From the NCBI RefSeq assembly GCF_042651065.1, contig NZ_JBHSCH010000043.1, forward strand, positions 1 to 41,558: a DNA stretch of 41,558 nt, read 5' to 3'. Positions 30,130 to 38,884 of this stretch are shown here, piece by piece. The notes beneath the pieces are model-generated. The model worked only from the letters and a program-made list of their open reading frames with translations. It was not told the origin of the DNA and searched no databases. This stretch comes from Pseudoroseomonas aestuarii (GTDB lineage Bacteria; Pseudomonadota; Alphaproteobacteria; Acetobacterales; Acetobacteraceae). The translations under genes and the position numbers were made by a program. Numbering within the stretch: the stretch's first letter is position 1; every line of letters begins with the position of its first letter.

Positions 30130-31655
30130 CGGGCACCCGCGATGCGGAAGGAGAGTTCCAGCGGGTCCACCGCGAGGCCGGCGACGCGGCGCGACACCGC
30201 CGTGGCCAGGTCGAACCAGCTGACGGGAATGACCGGCAGCTCCTCGTGCAGGATGGCCGAGGCGCGCCCGCGCAGCGCCGCGCGCTCCGCCGGGTCGGCC
30301 ACCGCGCCGAGCCGCTCCAGCACGCCGTTCAGGGCGGGGCTGGACCAGCCCATGGCGCCCCAGTCGCCACCCTCCGGCCCGTAATCCTGCAGCATGGTGC
30401 CCAGCGGGTCCGGCACCAGGGAGAAGTTGCGCGCCATCAGCGCGGCTTCCAGCGTGCCGTCGCGGTGCCCGGCCGGGATCTCGCCGCTGTTGACGACGGC
30501 CACCGCCATGTCGATGCCCACCTCGCGCAGCTGCGCCTGCATGGCGGTGGCCAGGCCGGGCAGTTCCGGCCGGTCGGAGAAGGTGCGCAGGGTGAAGGCG
30601 AAGGGCCGGCCCTCCCGGTGCAGGATGCCCTCCGGCCCCGGCTGCCAGCCCAGTTCGGCCAGCAGGCGCCGGGCCTCCGGCAGGTCCCGCCGCAGCGGCG
30701 GCAGCGCCGGCACGTGCCATTCCGCCATGGCGGGCGGGAAGAGCTGCGTGGCCGTCGAGGCGGGCGAGCGCAGCAGCGCCGCCGCCATGCCCTGCCGGTC
30801 CAGCGCCAGGCTGAGCGCGTGGCGCGCCCGCACGTCGCGGAACAGCGGCGAGGCGCAGTTCAGCTTGATCAGCCGCGTGCGCGGGATGGCCCGCACATCG
30901 ACCGCCACGCGCGGGTTGCGGCGCAGCCGCTCCACCGTCTCGGGCGCCAGCTGCGCGACCAGCTCGGCCTGCCCGCCCTCGGCCATGGCGGCGCGGGTCT
31001 CGCCACGCCCGGCGGCCAGGTAGGAGACGCGGCCGATGGCGGGGGCCGGCCCGTCCCACCGCTCCCACCGCGCCGCCTCCAGGCGCTGCGGCGGCAGCAG
31101 GCGGCTGACCTTGTAGGGGCCGCTGCCGATCATCTCCCGCACCGCCTGGCCCTCGAAGGCCGCGGGCGCCAGGATGCCGGCGCTGTAATGCGCCAGGAAG
31201 GCCAGCAGCGGCGCGAAGGGGCGGCTGGTGCGGACCAGCACCACGCCGTCATCGGCCGCGATGCGCTCGACCGGCAGGGTGCCGAGCAGCCCGGACTGGC
31301 CGCGCGCGCGCTCCAGGGCGGCGGCCACGGCCACGGCCATGACCGGCGTGCCGTCGTGGAAGCGGGCGCCCTCGCGCAGCGCGAAGCGCCAGGTCAGGCG
31401 GTCCTCCGACAGCGTCCAGGCGCGGGCGAGCTGCGGCACCGGCAGGCCACCATCGTCGGCGCCCACCAGCGTCTCCAGCACCTGCATGCGGGTGAACACA
31501 TAGCCGGAGCGGGCGGGGTCGAGCCCGTTGATCTCCTGCGAGGTGACGACGCGGAACAGGTCCGCGGCGGGCTGCGCGGCGGCGGGCCGCGGCAGGAAGG
31601 GCAGGCCGGCGGCGGCCAGGAGAAGCGGCCGGCGGGAGAGCGGTGCGGATGGCAT
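30117..31655 (-). CDS. ABC transporter substrate-binding protein, family 5
   Basis: A 512-residue periplasmic receptor of the DppA/NikA family, first gene of the importer operon. The signal peptide (MPSAPLSRRPLLLAAAGLPF) ends near AAA before QP (about residue 28). Landmarks are EINGLDPARSGYVFTRMQVLE, WRFALREGARFHDGTPV, GSGPYKVSRLLPPQRL, and RDVRARHALSLALDRQGMA. The ATG at 31655 has a weak ribosome binding site; an upstream in-frame ATG would remove the clean signal peptide. It is divergent from an IclR-receptor operon. Peptide, opine or metal-chelate transport are all possible; no His- or Trp-based metal-site pattern could be recognised. Confidence 0.9.
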   Translation of the reverse strand: MPSAPLSRRPLLLAAAGLPFLPRPAAAQPAADLFRVVTSQEINGLDPARSGYVFTRMQVLETLVGADDGGLPVPQLARAWTLSEDRLTWRFALREGARFHDGTPVMAVAVAAALERARGQSGLLGTLPVERIAADDGVVLVRTSRPFAPLLAFLAHYSAGILAPAAFEGQAVREMIGSGPYKVSRLLPPQRLEAARWERWDGPAPAIGRVSYLAAGRGETRAAMAEGGQAELVAQLAPETVERLRRNPRVAVDVRAIPRTRLIKLNCASPLFRDVRARHALSLALDRQGMAAALLRSPASTATQLFPPAMAEWHVPALPPLRRDLPEARRLLAELGWQPGPEGILHREGRPFAFTLRTFSDRPELPGLATAMQAQLREVGIDMAVAVVNSGEIPAGHRDGTLEAALMARNFSLVPDPLGTMLQDYGPEGGDWGAMGWSSPALNGVLERLGAVADPAERAALRGRASAILHEELPVIPVSWFDLATAVSRRVAGLAVDPLELSFRIAGARWAG

Positions 31656-31720
31656 GCCAGCCTGATGCAATGAAATAACATAACATGGCAAGCCCCAAAA
31701 GTCGGTCGCCGCGACGTGCA

Positions 31721-31754
31721 TTTCCAGAATGCAGGAAGTTTTTCCGGAATTTCC
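31721..31754. promoter_or_regulatory. Cluster of GGAA/TTCC dyads in the IclR-ABC divergent region
   Basis: Within 34 bp lie TTCC (31722-31725) with GGAA (31734-31737), the palindrome TTCCGGAA (31742-31749) and GGAATTTCC (31746-31754). GGAAnTTCC dyads recall the Escherichia coli IclR box. The cluster sits between the divergent importer and IclR genes and is a likely operator for the IclR protein starting at 31803. Confidence 0.5.
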
Positions 31755-31766
31755 CGCCTTATGGAA

Positions 31767-31796
31767 TTGTTGCTCTCGCGGGACGCTGTCTATGCT
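31767..31796 (+). promoter_or_regulatory. Predicted promoter of the IclR-receptor operon (leaderless)
   Basis: TTGTTG (31767-31772) and TATGCT (31791-31796) are 18 bp apart. The start codon ATG begins 7 nt after the -10 box, just where transcription should start, and no ribosome binding site precedes it. This fits a leaderless mRNA. Confidence 0.4.
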
Positions 31797-31802
31797 GCCG
31801 CC

Positions 31803-32642
31803 ATGGCGCCTTCCCCGCCCGACGCACCCGTGCCCGACCCTCTGGACGGGACTTCCGGCATCCAGGTCCTCGACCGAATGGTGAGCCTGCTCGGGCTGCT
31901 CGGCGAGGCGGGTGCGGGTGGCCAGCAGCTCTCCCGCCTGGCCGCCGCGCTGGGCCTCAGCGTCTCCACCGCGCACCGCCTGCTGGCGGCGCTGGAGCAC
32001 CATGGCTGGGTGGAGCGGGTGGAGGGCGGCAGGCGTCACCGGCTGGGCGCCGCGCTGGTGGCGCTGGCCGGGCAGGCGGCCGACGGCACCGGGCTGCGCC
32101 GCCTCTGCCGCCCCGCCCTGGCGCGGCTTTCCGGCGAGAGCGGCGAGACCACCTTCCTGATCGTCCGCAGCGGGCTGAACGCCGTGGTCACCGACCGGCA
32201 GGACGGCGCCTATGTCATCGAGAGCCTGACGCAGGGCGTGGGCGGGCTGATGCCCCTCGGCATCGGCGCCGGCAGCGCCACCATCCTCGCCAGCCAGACG
32301 CCGGCGGAGATCGAGGCCGTGCTGGCCGCGAACGCGGCGCGCTACCGGCAGTTCGGCAGCAGCGCGGAACAGGTGCGCCGCCGCGTGGAGCAGGTGCGCT
32401 CCGAGGGATACCTGATGAGCGATGATTCGCTGATCGCCGGGCTGGCGGTGATCGGCCTCGCCATCCGTCCGCCCGGCCGTGCCGTCACCGCCGCCATCGC
32501 CACCAACTTCATCGCCAGCCGGCTGGATGCCGCGGCGCGCCGGCAGTTCCTGGCGCGCATGCGGCAGGAGGCCGCCATGGTGGAAGCCAGCCTGGCGGTG
32601 CCTGCCGCCATCCTGCGAAACCCTCGCCCCGGAGAATCCTGA
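31803..32642 (+). CDS. IclR-family transcriptional regulator
   Basis: A 279-residue IclR protein. The winged HTH is at about residues 20-85 (LSRLAAALGLSVSTAHRLLAALE), followed by the effector domain with ESLTQGVGGLMPLGIGAGS and SDDSLIAGLAVIGLAIRPP. The glycine and serine-rich turn GIGAGSATILAS is typical of the ligand pocket. The start at 31803 lacks a ribosome binding site but sits at the predicted transcription start; ATG at 31761 would place the promoter inside the gene. The stop (TGA) directly touches the start of the Bug receptor, so regulator and receptor are one operon, divergent from the ABC importer. Confidence 0.88.
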   Translation: MAPSPPDAPVPDPLDGTSGIQVLDRMVSLLGLLGEAGAGGQQLSRLAAALGLSVSTAHRLLAALEHHGWVERVEGGRRHRLGAALVALAGQAADGTGLRRLCRPALARLSGESGETTFLIVRSGLNAVVTDRQDGAYVIESLTQGVGGLMPLGIGAGSATILASQTPAEIEAVLAANAARYRQFGSSAEQVRRRVEQVRSEGYLMSDDSLIAGLAVIGLAIRPPGRAVTAAIATNFIASRLDAAARRQFLARMRQEAAMVEASLAVPAAILRNPRPGES

Positions 32643-33650
32643 ATGGCCCGCGACCATCTGCTTCCCCGCCGCCGGCTGCTCGCCGCCATGCCGGTTCTGC
32701 TGGCGACGCCCGCCCTGGCGCCTGCCGCGCTGGCGCAGGCCCCGGCCTGGCCGGACCGGCCCGTGCGCATGGTGGTGCCCTTCGCCGCCGGCGGGGCCAC
32801 CGATGTCAGCGCCCGGCTGGTGACGCAGAAGCTCTCCGAGGTGCTGGGGCAGCCGGTGGTGATCGAGAACCGGCCCGGCGCCGGCGGCACCACCGGCACC
32901 GACTACGTCGCCAAGTCGGCGCCCGACGGCTACACCTTCATCATGGCCTCGCTCTCAACCGTGGGGCTGGCGCTGGGCCTCTACGGCAAGCTGCCCTACG
33001 ACCCGGTGAAGGATTTGGCGCCGGTCGCGCCCTCCGTGCTGGCGCCCATCGGCATCTGCGTGCGCCGGGAGCTGGGCGTCTCGACGCTGCAGGAATTCAT
33101 CGCGCTGCTGAAGGCCAACCCGGGCAAGTACAGCTACGGCAGCGCGGGCAACGGCGCCTCGGGCCACATCTCGGTGGTCGCCTTCCTGCAGAAGACCGGC
33201 ACCCAGGCGGTGCACGTGCCCTATCGCGGCAGCGGCCCGGTGTTCAACGACCTGCTGGCCGGGGTGGTGGACTTCACCGCCGACGTACCCGGGCTGATGA
33301 AGCCGCATGTGGAGTCCGGCGCGCTGAAGGCGCTGGTGATGGCCACCGACCAGCGCTCCTCCGTGCTGCCGCAGGTGCCGACCAGCGCCGAGGCGGGGCT
33401 GCCCGGCTACAGGGCCTATTCCTGGTTCGGCGTCTTCGCCCCCGCCGGCACGCCGAAGCCCATCATTGGCCGCATGGCCGCCGGCATGGAGACAGCCCTC
33501 GCCGACCCCGCCGTGGCGCGGCGGCTGGACCAGGAGATGGGGCTGCCGCCGATGCGCGGCTACACGCCGGAAAAGTTCGGCGCCTTCCTGAAGGAGGAGA
33601 TCGACTACTGGGTGCCGCTGGTGAAGGCGAGCGGTGCGCGCGCCGACTGA
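32643..33650 (+). CDS. Bug/TctC-type solute receptor 5
   Basis: A 335-residue TTT solute-binding protein. The signal peptide contains RRRLLAAMPVLLATPAL and ends near ALAQA (about residue 32). Signatures are MVVPFAAGGATDVSARLV, VVIENRPGAGGTTGTDYV, YDPVKDLAPVAPS and AVHVPYRGSGPVFNDLLAG. The ATG follows the IclR stop without a gap (TGAATG), with GGAG 8 bp upstream. Its last 46 bp overlap the convergent LysR gene. It is the only receptor here that is cotranscribed with its regulator. Confidence 0.92.
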   Translation: MARDHLLPRRRLLAAMPVLLATPALAPAALAQAPAWPDRPVRMVVPFAAGGATDVSARLVTQKLSEVLGQPVVIENRPGAGGTTGTDYVAKSAPDGYTFIMASLSTVGLALGLYGKLPYDPVKDLAPVAPSVLAPIGICVRRELGVSTLQEFIALLKANPGKYSYGSAGNGASGHISVVAFLQKTGTQAVHVPYRGSGPVFNDLLAGVVDFTADVPGLMKPHVESGALKALVMATDQRSSVLPQVPTSAEAGLPGYRAYSWFGVFAPAGTPKPIIGRMAAGMETALADPAVARRLDQEMGLPPMRGYTPEKFGAFLKEEIDYWVPLVKASGARAD

Positions 33651-34534
33651 AGGGCGGGCGCCGCGCACAGCTCGGCCAGGATGTCCCGCAGCCGGTCCAG
33701 CAGGGCGGAGCTGCCCAGCGCCGGGCTGCGTGCCATCACCACCCCGCGCCGCACCTCGGGGCGGAAGGGCCGCGAGACGAGGCCCGGCGGCAGGCTGCGG
33801 CAGGCGAAGCCATCAACGATGGCGTAGCCCATCCCTTCCCGCACCAGCGCCACGGCGCTGACGGTGGTGCCGACCTCGACCGCGAGGCGGCGCTCCACCC
33901 CCTCCTGCCGGAAGGCGAGATCCAGGCTCTGGCCGAAATCCTGCCAGCCGGCGAAGCCCACCTCCGGCGCGCCGGCCAGCAGCGAGGGGCGCAGCACCGG
34001 CTCGGCGGCCAGCGGGTGCGCCGCCGGCAGCACCACCACGCAGGGCACGCTGCCCAGCGTCTCGCTCTCCAGCCCCGGCAGCGCCATGGGCGTGAGCGCC
34101 AGCCCGACATCGAGGCGGCGGGCCAGCAGCGCCTCGGCCAGCTCGCGCACCGGCAGCAGGTTCAGGGTCAGCCGCGCCGCCTCGCGCTCCCGCCGTAGCG
34201 CCGCCATCGCCGCCGGCACCAGCGACACGGCCAGCGATGAGCTGGCGCCCAGCCGCAGCAGGCCGCCCCGGTGGCTGCCGAGATCACGCGCGAAGCCCTT
34301 GAAGCCCTGCAGCTCCTGGTACAGCCGCTCGGCCTCCGGCAGCATGGCGTGCGCCTCGGCGGTGGGCACCAGCCGGCCGGCGGTGCGTTGGAACAGGCGG
34401 AAGCCCAGCCGGTCCTCGCAATGCCGCAGCGCCTTGGAGAGGGCGGGCTGCGAGACATGCAGCATCTCCGCCGCCGCGCGCAGCGTGCGGCCCTGCATGA
34501 CGGCGCGGAAGATCTCGATGTCGCGGGCGTTCAT
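33605..34534 (-). CDS. LysR-family transcriptional regulator
   Basis: A 309-residue LysR protein. HTH region LRAAAEMLHVSQPALSKALRH lies at about residues 17-37, and the effector domain runs to about residue 300. The ATG at 34534 has no ribosome binding site, but TATGCT ends 7 nt before it, so it may be read from a leaderless transcript; the in-frame ATG at 34546 lies inside that box. It follows the HyuB gene on the same strand by 48 bp and could also be reached by read-through. The 3' end overlaps the convergent Bug receptor gene by 46 bp. It may control HyuA-HyuB or the receptor operon. Confidence 0.88.
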   Translation of the reverse strand: MNARDIEIFRAVMQGRTLRAAAEMLHVSQPALSKALRHCEDRLGFRLFQRTAGRLVPTAEAHAMLPEAERLYQELQGFKGFARDLGSHRGGLLRLGASSSLAVSLVPAAMAALRREREAARLTLNLLPVRELAEALLARRLDVGLALTPMALPGLESETLGSVPCVVVLPAAHPLAAEPVLRPSLLAGAPEVGFAGWQDFGQSLDLAFRQEGVERRLAVEVGTTVSAVALVREGMGYAIVDGFACRSLPPGLVSRPFRPEVRRGVVMARSPALGSSALLDRLRDILAELCAAPALQSARAPLAFTSGTQ

Positions 34535-34582
34535 GGCGGCGAGCATAGCGCCCGCCGCCGGCTTCTCCCATCGGCGGCGCTG

Positions 34583-36556
34583 TCAGCTCCCGGCCGCCGC
34601 CCGCCGGAAGGCGCGGTCCTCGCGCAGCACCGCCGCGATGACGGCGCGCGGCGCCTGCTCCGGCGCGGCGCCCACCGCGGCGAAGAGGCGCCGCTTGAGG
34701 CGGCCGCGCCAGCTGGCCGGCACCCGCGCCATCGCCTCGCCCAGCGCGGCATAGGCATCGGCGTCCCAGCGCGCCTCGTGCGCGGCCCGCTCGGCGCCGC
34801 CATCGAAGCCCGCGCGCGGCGGCAGCCTGGCACGCCGCGCCGCCGTCGCCGTCATGTCCACCGCCCCGTCGCGGATGAGGACGCCGTAGTCCCGCTCCGC
34901 GGCGGCCGGGGTCAGGCGGCCGGCGCGCAGGTCGCGCAGCAGGGCCAGCGGATCGCGCCGCGCCGGGTCGCCCCGCCCGCCGCCGCCGGGCGAGACGATG
35001 CGCACCACATCGCCTGGCGAAAGGTGCAGCAGGTCGGTGTTGCCCAGGTCCTGCTCCTCCGGCCGGCCCGGGTTCAGGGTGAAGGTGCTGGCCGCGCCCG
35101 GCCGGCCGCCCAGGATGCCCCAGGGGCGGAAGATCGAGCGGTCGCGGTTGCGGGCGGTGACGGTGGCATCCGGCGCGTCGGTGGTGAATTCCAGCACCGT
35201 GGCGAGGCCGCCGCGATGCGCGCCGGCGCCGCCCGTGTCCGGCATCAGCCCGTAGCGCAGGATGCGCACCGGCGCCTCGGATTCCGTGATCTCCACGGGG
35301 CTGTTCTTGAGGTAGGCGGCATCGGCGCCGGAGCCGTCCGTGCCGTCGCGGTGCGGCATGCCGCCGCCGCCGCCGACGATGGGGGCGACGGCGGCGATGA
35401 CGCGCCGCCCCGTGCGCGGATGCTCGGCGGCGAGGTTGATGATGGAGGAGGAGCCGGCCGGCGCCGCCGGCAGCCGCTCCGGCGCGGCTTGCGCGAAGGC
35501 GCCGAACACCAGGCTGCGCAGCCGCGCGCAGGTGAGGCTGCGCATGCCGACCGCCGCCGGGTGCGCCGGGTTCACCACGCTGCCCTCGGGCAGGATGCAG
35601 GTGAAGGGCCGCGTGGCGCCGAAGTTTAGCAGAATCTTCGGGCTGAGCGCCGAGAGCACGTAGTAGACGCCGACCAGGATCAGCGAATGGCGCGGGTGGC
35701 CGCCCGTCGGCACGTTCATCGAGGAGAGGGTCTGCGGGTCGGTGCCGGTGAAGTCCAGCTCGGCGCTGTCGCCCTGGATGCGCAGCGCCAGCTTCAGCCG
35801 CAGCGGGTCGCCGCCGACGCCATCCTCGTCGCAATAGTCGGCGAAGTGGTAGGTGCCGTCGGGCAGGCCGGCGAGCACGGCGCGCGCCTGCGCCTCGCCA
35901 TAGTCCAGCAGGTCGGCCAGCCCGTCCCGCAGCCGCGCCACGCCGAAGCGGCGGGCGAGGTCGAGGATGCGCCGCTCGCCGGTGTTCACCGCCGCCACCA
36001 GCGCCTTCAGGTCGCCCCAGTTCTGCTCGGGCACCCGCACATTGGCCAGCATGGTGCGCAGCAGCGTCTCGTCCAGCACGCCCTGCCGGTAGAGCTTGCT
36101 GGGCGGCACGCGCAGCCCCTCCTGGTGCACCTCCGTCAGCGTGCGGGAGAGGCTGGCCGGCACCGCGCCGCCGACATCGACATTGTGGATGTGCCCGCCG
36201 GCGAAGGCGATGATCTCGCCCTCGTGGAACACCGGCTTCCACATGTTGGTGTCCGGCGAATGGGTGGAGAGGAAGCCGGAATAGGGATCGCTGGTCATGG
36301 CGATGTCGCCGGGCTGGTAGCCGCCCGGCACGAGGCCGATCGCCGCCTCGTAGTCGACGCCGGGGTACCAGGTGGCGCCGAGGTCCAGCGGCACGGCGCA
36401 GGTCTTGCCCTGCGCGTCGAGCAGCTGGATGGTGAAGTCCTCCGTCTCCTTGACGAAGGTGGAATGGGCGGTGCGGTAGAGGGTGGTCGCCATGCTCTCG
36501 GCGGCGGCGCGGCAGTGGTTGCGCAGCACCTGCAGGGTCACGGGGTCGGTGCGCAT
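34583..36556 (-). CDS. hyuB: Hydantoinase/oxoprolinase B subunit
   Basis: A 657-residue HyuB-type subunit of the hydantoinase/oxoprolinase/acetone-carboxylase family. Landmarks are the N-terminal DPVTLQVLRNHCRAAAESMA, AMTSDPYSGFLSTHSPD, FAGGHIHNVDVGGAVPAS, LRVPPSKLYRQG and the C-terminal SPGGGGRGDPARRDP. It extends about 80 residues beyond this usual end with a helical Ala/Arg-rich tail. With HyuA it would hydrolyse or carboxylate a cyclic amide, hydantoin or 5-oxoproline at the cost of ATP. The ATG overlaps the HyuA stop by one base (TGATG), which fits strict subunit coupling. The exact substrate cannot be given. Confidence 0.88.
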   Translation of the reverse strand: MRTDPVTLQVLRNHCRAAAESMATTLYRTAHSTFVKETEDFTIQLLDAQGKTCAVPLDLGATWYPGVDYEAAIGLVPGGYQPGDIAMTSDPYSGFLSTHSPDTNMWKPVFHEGEIIAFAGGHIHNVDVGGAVPASLSRTLTEVHQEGLRVPPSKLYRQGVLDETLLRTMLANVRVPEQNWGDLKALVAAVNTGERRILDLARRFGVARLRDGLADLLDYGEAQARAVLAGLPDGTYHFADYCDEDGVGGDPLRLKLALRIQGDSAELDFTGTDPQTLSSMNVPTGGHPRHSLILVGVYYVLSALSPKILLNFGATRPFTCILPEGSVVNPAHPAAVGMRSLTCARLRSLVFGAFAQAAPERLPAAPAGSSSIINLAAEHPRTGRRVIAAVAPIVGGGGGMPHRDGTDGSGADAAYLKNSPVEITESEAPVRILRYGLMPDTGGAGAHRGGLATVLEFTTDAPDATVTARNRDRSIFRPWGILGGRPGAASTFTLNPGRPEEQDLGNTDLLHLSPGDVVRIVSPGGGGRGDPARRDPLALLRDLRAGRLTPAAAERDYGVLIRDGAVDMTATAARRARLPPRAGFDGGAERAAHEARWDADAYAALGEAMARVPASWRGRLKRRLFAAVGAAPEQAPRAVIAAVLREDRAFRRAAAGS

Positions 36557-38646
36557 CAGGGCTGCTCCATCACCAAATTGCCGAGCGCGTCGGTCGCGGC
36601 GTTCCAGCCGGCGGGCACCAGCACGGTGCAATCCGCCTGGGTGACGACGGCCGGCCCGGTGAAATGCGCCCCGGGCGAGAGCGCCTCGCGCCGGTACAGC
36701 CCGGCCTGCTGCCAGGACCCGCCGAGGCGCAGCGTGATCGGCGCCTCGGGCGCCGCCGCGCGGGGCCGGGCGGGGTGGCGCGGCATGGGCAGGGGCGGCG
36801 CGGCGGCACGGGCGGCGGCGCGCAGGCTGACCACCTCCACCGGCGCCGCCGCATCGGCATGGCCGAAGCTCTCGGCATGGGCGGCGTGGAACAGCGCCGC
36901 CATCTCGCCGGCCGAGCCGCCATCGCGGAAGCGCACGGGCACCGGCACGGTCAGCTCGTAGGACTGGCCGCGGTAGCGCAGGTCGGCCGCCAGCGTCACC
37001 TCCGCCTCCCCCGTGCCGCTCATCTCCGCCAGCGCCGTGCCGGCCTCGGCCGACAGGGCGGTGAACACGGCGCCGAGGCGCGGCCAGGTGGCGTCCTCCA
37101 GCGGCAGCAGCACGGTGCGCATGGTGTCCCGCCGCAGATCGGCGGCGAGCGCGCCGAGCGCGCAGAGCGTGCCCGGCGCCGGCGGCACCAGCACGCGGCG
37201 GATGCCCGCGGCCTCGGCCAGCAGCGCGCCCAGCATCGGGCCGGCGCCGCCGAAGGGCATCAGCGTCAGCTCGCTGGCATGCATGCCGGCGCGCGCCAGC
37301 AGCTTGTCGATCTCCACCAGCATGCCGCTGATGGCCACCTGCAGCACGCCCCCCGCCGCCGTCGCGGCATCGGTGCCGAGCCGGGCGGCGATGGGGGCGA
37401 TGGCCACCTCCGCCAGCTCCGCCCGGGGCGCGATGGCGCCGAAGCCCAGCGCCCCCTGGCCGAGGATGCCGCAGAGCAGCGCCGCGTCGGTGACGGTGCA
37501 GCGCTCGCCGCCCCGGCCGAAGCAGGCCGGGCCGGGGGTGGAGCCGGCACTCTCGGGCCCCACCTGGAGCACGCCCTGCGCGTCCAGCCAGGCGATGGAG
37601 CCGCCGCCCTGGCCGCTCGAGACCACCGCCACGGTGGGGATGGCCAGCGGGAACTCGCCCACCGCGTGGCCGGTGCCGAAGGCCGGCGCGCCGTCGCTGA
37701 GCAGTGCGACATCGGCGCTGGTGCCGCCGACATCGAGGGTCAGCACCGCCGGCAGCCCCGCCGCCCGCGCCACGACCCCCGCGCCGACCACGCCGGACGC
37801 CGTGCCGGAGAGCAGCATGCCGACGCAGTCCCGCCGCCCGCGCCGGGCGGTCATGGTGCCGCCGGCGGAGGTGGTCAGCAGCAGCGGCGCCGCGATGCCG
37901 GCGGCGGCGAGCTGCGCCTCCACCCGCTCCAGATAGGCGTCGATGCGGGGGTGGACATAGGCGTTCAGCACCGTGGTCGTGGTGCGCTCGTATTCGCGGA
38001 TCGCCGGCCACACCTCGCTGCCGCGGAAGACGAACAGCTCCGGCGCCAGCTCCGCCAGCATCGCGGCCACCGCCTCCTCATGCGCGGCGTTGCGCCAGGC
38101 GTGCAGCAGCGAGACGACGATGCCCTCGCAGCCCGCCGCCCGCGCGCCGGCCAGCGCCGCGGCCACCGAGGCCCGGTCCGGCGGCGTCACCGTGCGGCCC
38201 TCGGCATCCATCCGCTCGGCGATGGGGAAGACATGCTCGCGCGGCACCAGCGGCTCGGGCCGCTCGCAGAACAGGCTGTAGGTGTCCGGCATGCGCAGCC
38301 GCGCCAGCTCCAGCATGTCGGTGAAGCCGGCGGTGGTGAACAGCGCCAGCCGCGCGCCGCGCCGCTGGATGATGGTGTTCACCCCCACGGTGGTGCCATG
38401 CACGAAGCGCTCGACGCCCGCCGGCTCCAGCCCCTCCCCGGCCAGGCGGCGCAGCCCGGCGGCGACATCCTGCCCGGGCTGCTGCGGCGTGGTCAGCACC
38501 TTCAGGGTGGTGAGCCGGCCGCTGCCGGTGTCCAGGGCCACGAAGTCGGCGAAGGTGCCGCCGATATCAACGCCAACGCGCCACGCCAAATCCGCCTCCG
38601 TGCGTATCCCGGGCCGAGTCTGCGCCGGATCGGGCGGTGCGGCCAT
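36556..38646 (-). CDS. hyuA: Hydantoinase/oxoprolinase A subunit (ATP-binding)
   Basis: A 696-residue HyuA-type subunit. The N-terminal RVGVDIGGTFADFVALD, the HGTTVGVNTIIQRRGARLAL segment and the second ATPase loop LTLDVGGTSADVALL show the hsp70/actin-like ATP-binding fold; GPACFGRGG and MPFGGAGPMLGALLAEAAGI are further family marks. It transfers phosphate to the substrate before ring opening by HyuB. Start is uncertain: ATG at 38646 has no ribosome binding site, whereas TTG at 38589 follows GGAGG by 5 bp and would begin right before the GVDIGG motif, as is usual for HyuA. It is divergent from an FMN oxidase (238-bp gap). Confidence 0.88.
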   Translation of the reverse strand: MAAPPDPAQTRPGIRTEADLAWRVGVDIGGTFADFVALDTGSGRLTTLKVLTTPQQPGQDVAAGLRRLAGEGLEPAGVERFVHGTTVGVNTIIQRRGARLALFTTAGFTDMLELARLRMPDTYSLFCERPEPLVPREHVFPIAERMDAEGRTVTPPDRASVAAALAGARAAGCEGIVVSLLHAWRNAAHEEAVAAMLAELAPELFVFRGSEVWPAIREYERTTTTVLNAYVHPRIDAYLERVEAQLAAAGIAAPLLLTTSAGGTMTARRGRRDCVGMLLSGTASGVVGAGVVARAAGLPAVLTLDVGGTSADVALLSDGAPAFGTGHAVGEFPLAIPTVAVVSSGQGGGSIAWLDAQGVLQVGPESAGSTPGPACFGRGGERCTVTDAALLCGILGQGALGFGAIAPRAELAEVAIAPIAARLGTDAATAAGGVLQVAISGMLVEIDKLLARAGMHASELTLMPFGGAGPMLGALLAEAAGIRRVLVPPAPGTLCALGALAADLRRDTMRTVLLPLEDATWPRLGAVFTALSAEAGTALAEMSGTGEAEVTLAADLRYRGQSYELTVPVPVRFRDGGSAGEMAALFHAAHAESFGHADAAAPVEVVSLRAAARAAAPPLPMPRHPARPRAAAPEAPITLRLGGSWQQAGLYRREALSPGAHFTGPAVVTQADCTVLVPAGWNAATDALGNLVMEQP

Positions 38647-38720
38647 TTCCCATTCGGGTGCCGGCCATAGCCGCAGGTTATCGCGGGTGCCGCGCCGGCG
38701 CGCGTGTCCGGCCGGGCATA

Positions 38721-38750
38721 TTGACAGGCTTTCCCGAAGCTCATCAGGAT
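38721..38750 (+). promoter_or_regulatory. Possible promoter of the alpha-hydroxyacid oxidase gene
   Basis: The 238-bp gap 38647-38884 must carry divergent promoters. On the plus strand a perfect -35 box TTGACA (38721-38726) is followed 18 bp later by CAGGAT (38745-38750), a poor -10 box. The leader would be about 128 nt. I see no other clear signal there. Confidence 0.3.
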
Positions 38751-38884
38751 CGCCGGCAACGAGACCAAGCCCGCCGCGCCCCGGAGCGCCGGCGGCCTGC
38801 AAGGAACGTCCTGGCTTTGCGCATCCCCGCCCGCCGCCCCGGCCAGCCGCCGCGCTCCTTTCTGCCCGGGAAGGAGCCCGCGCT

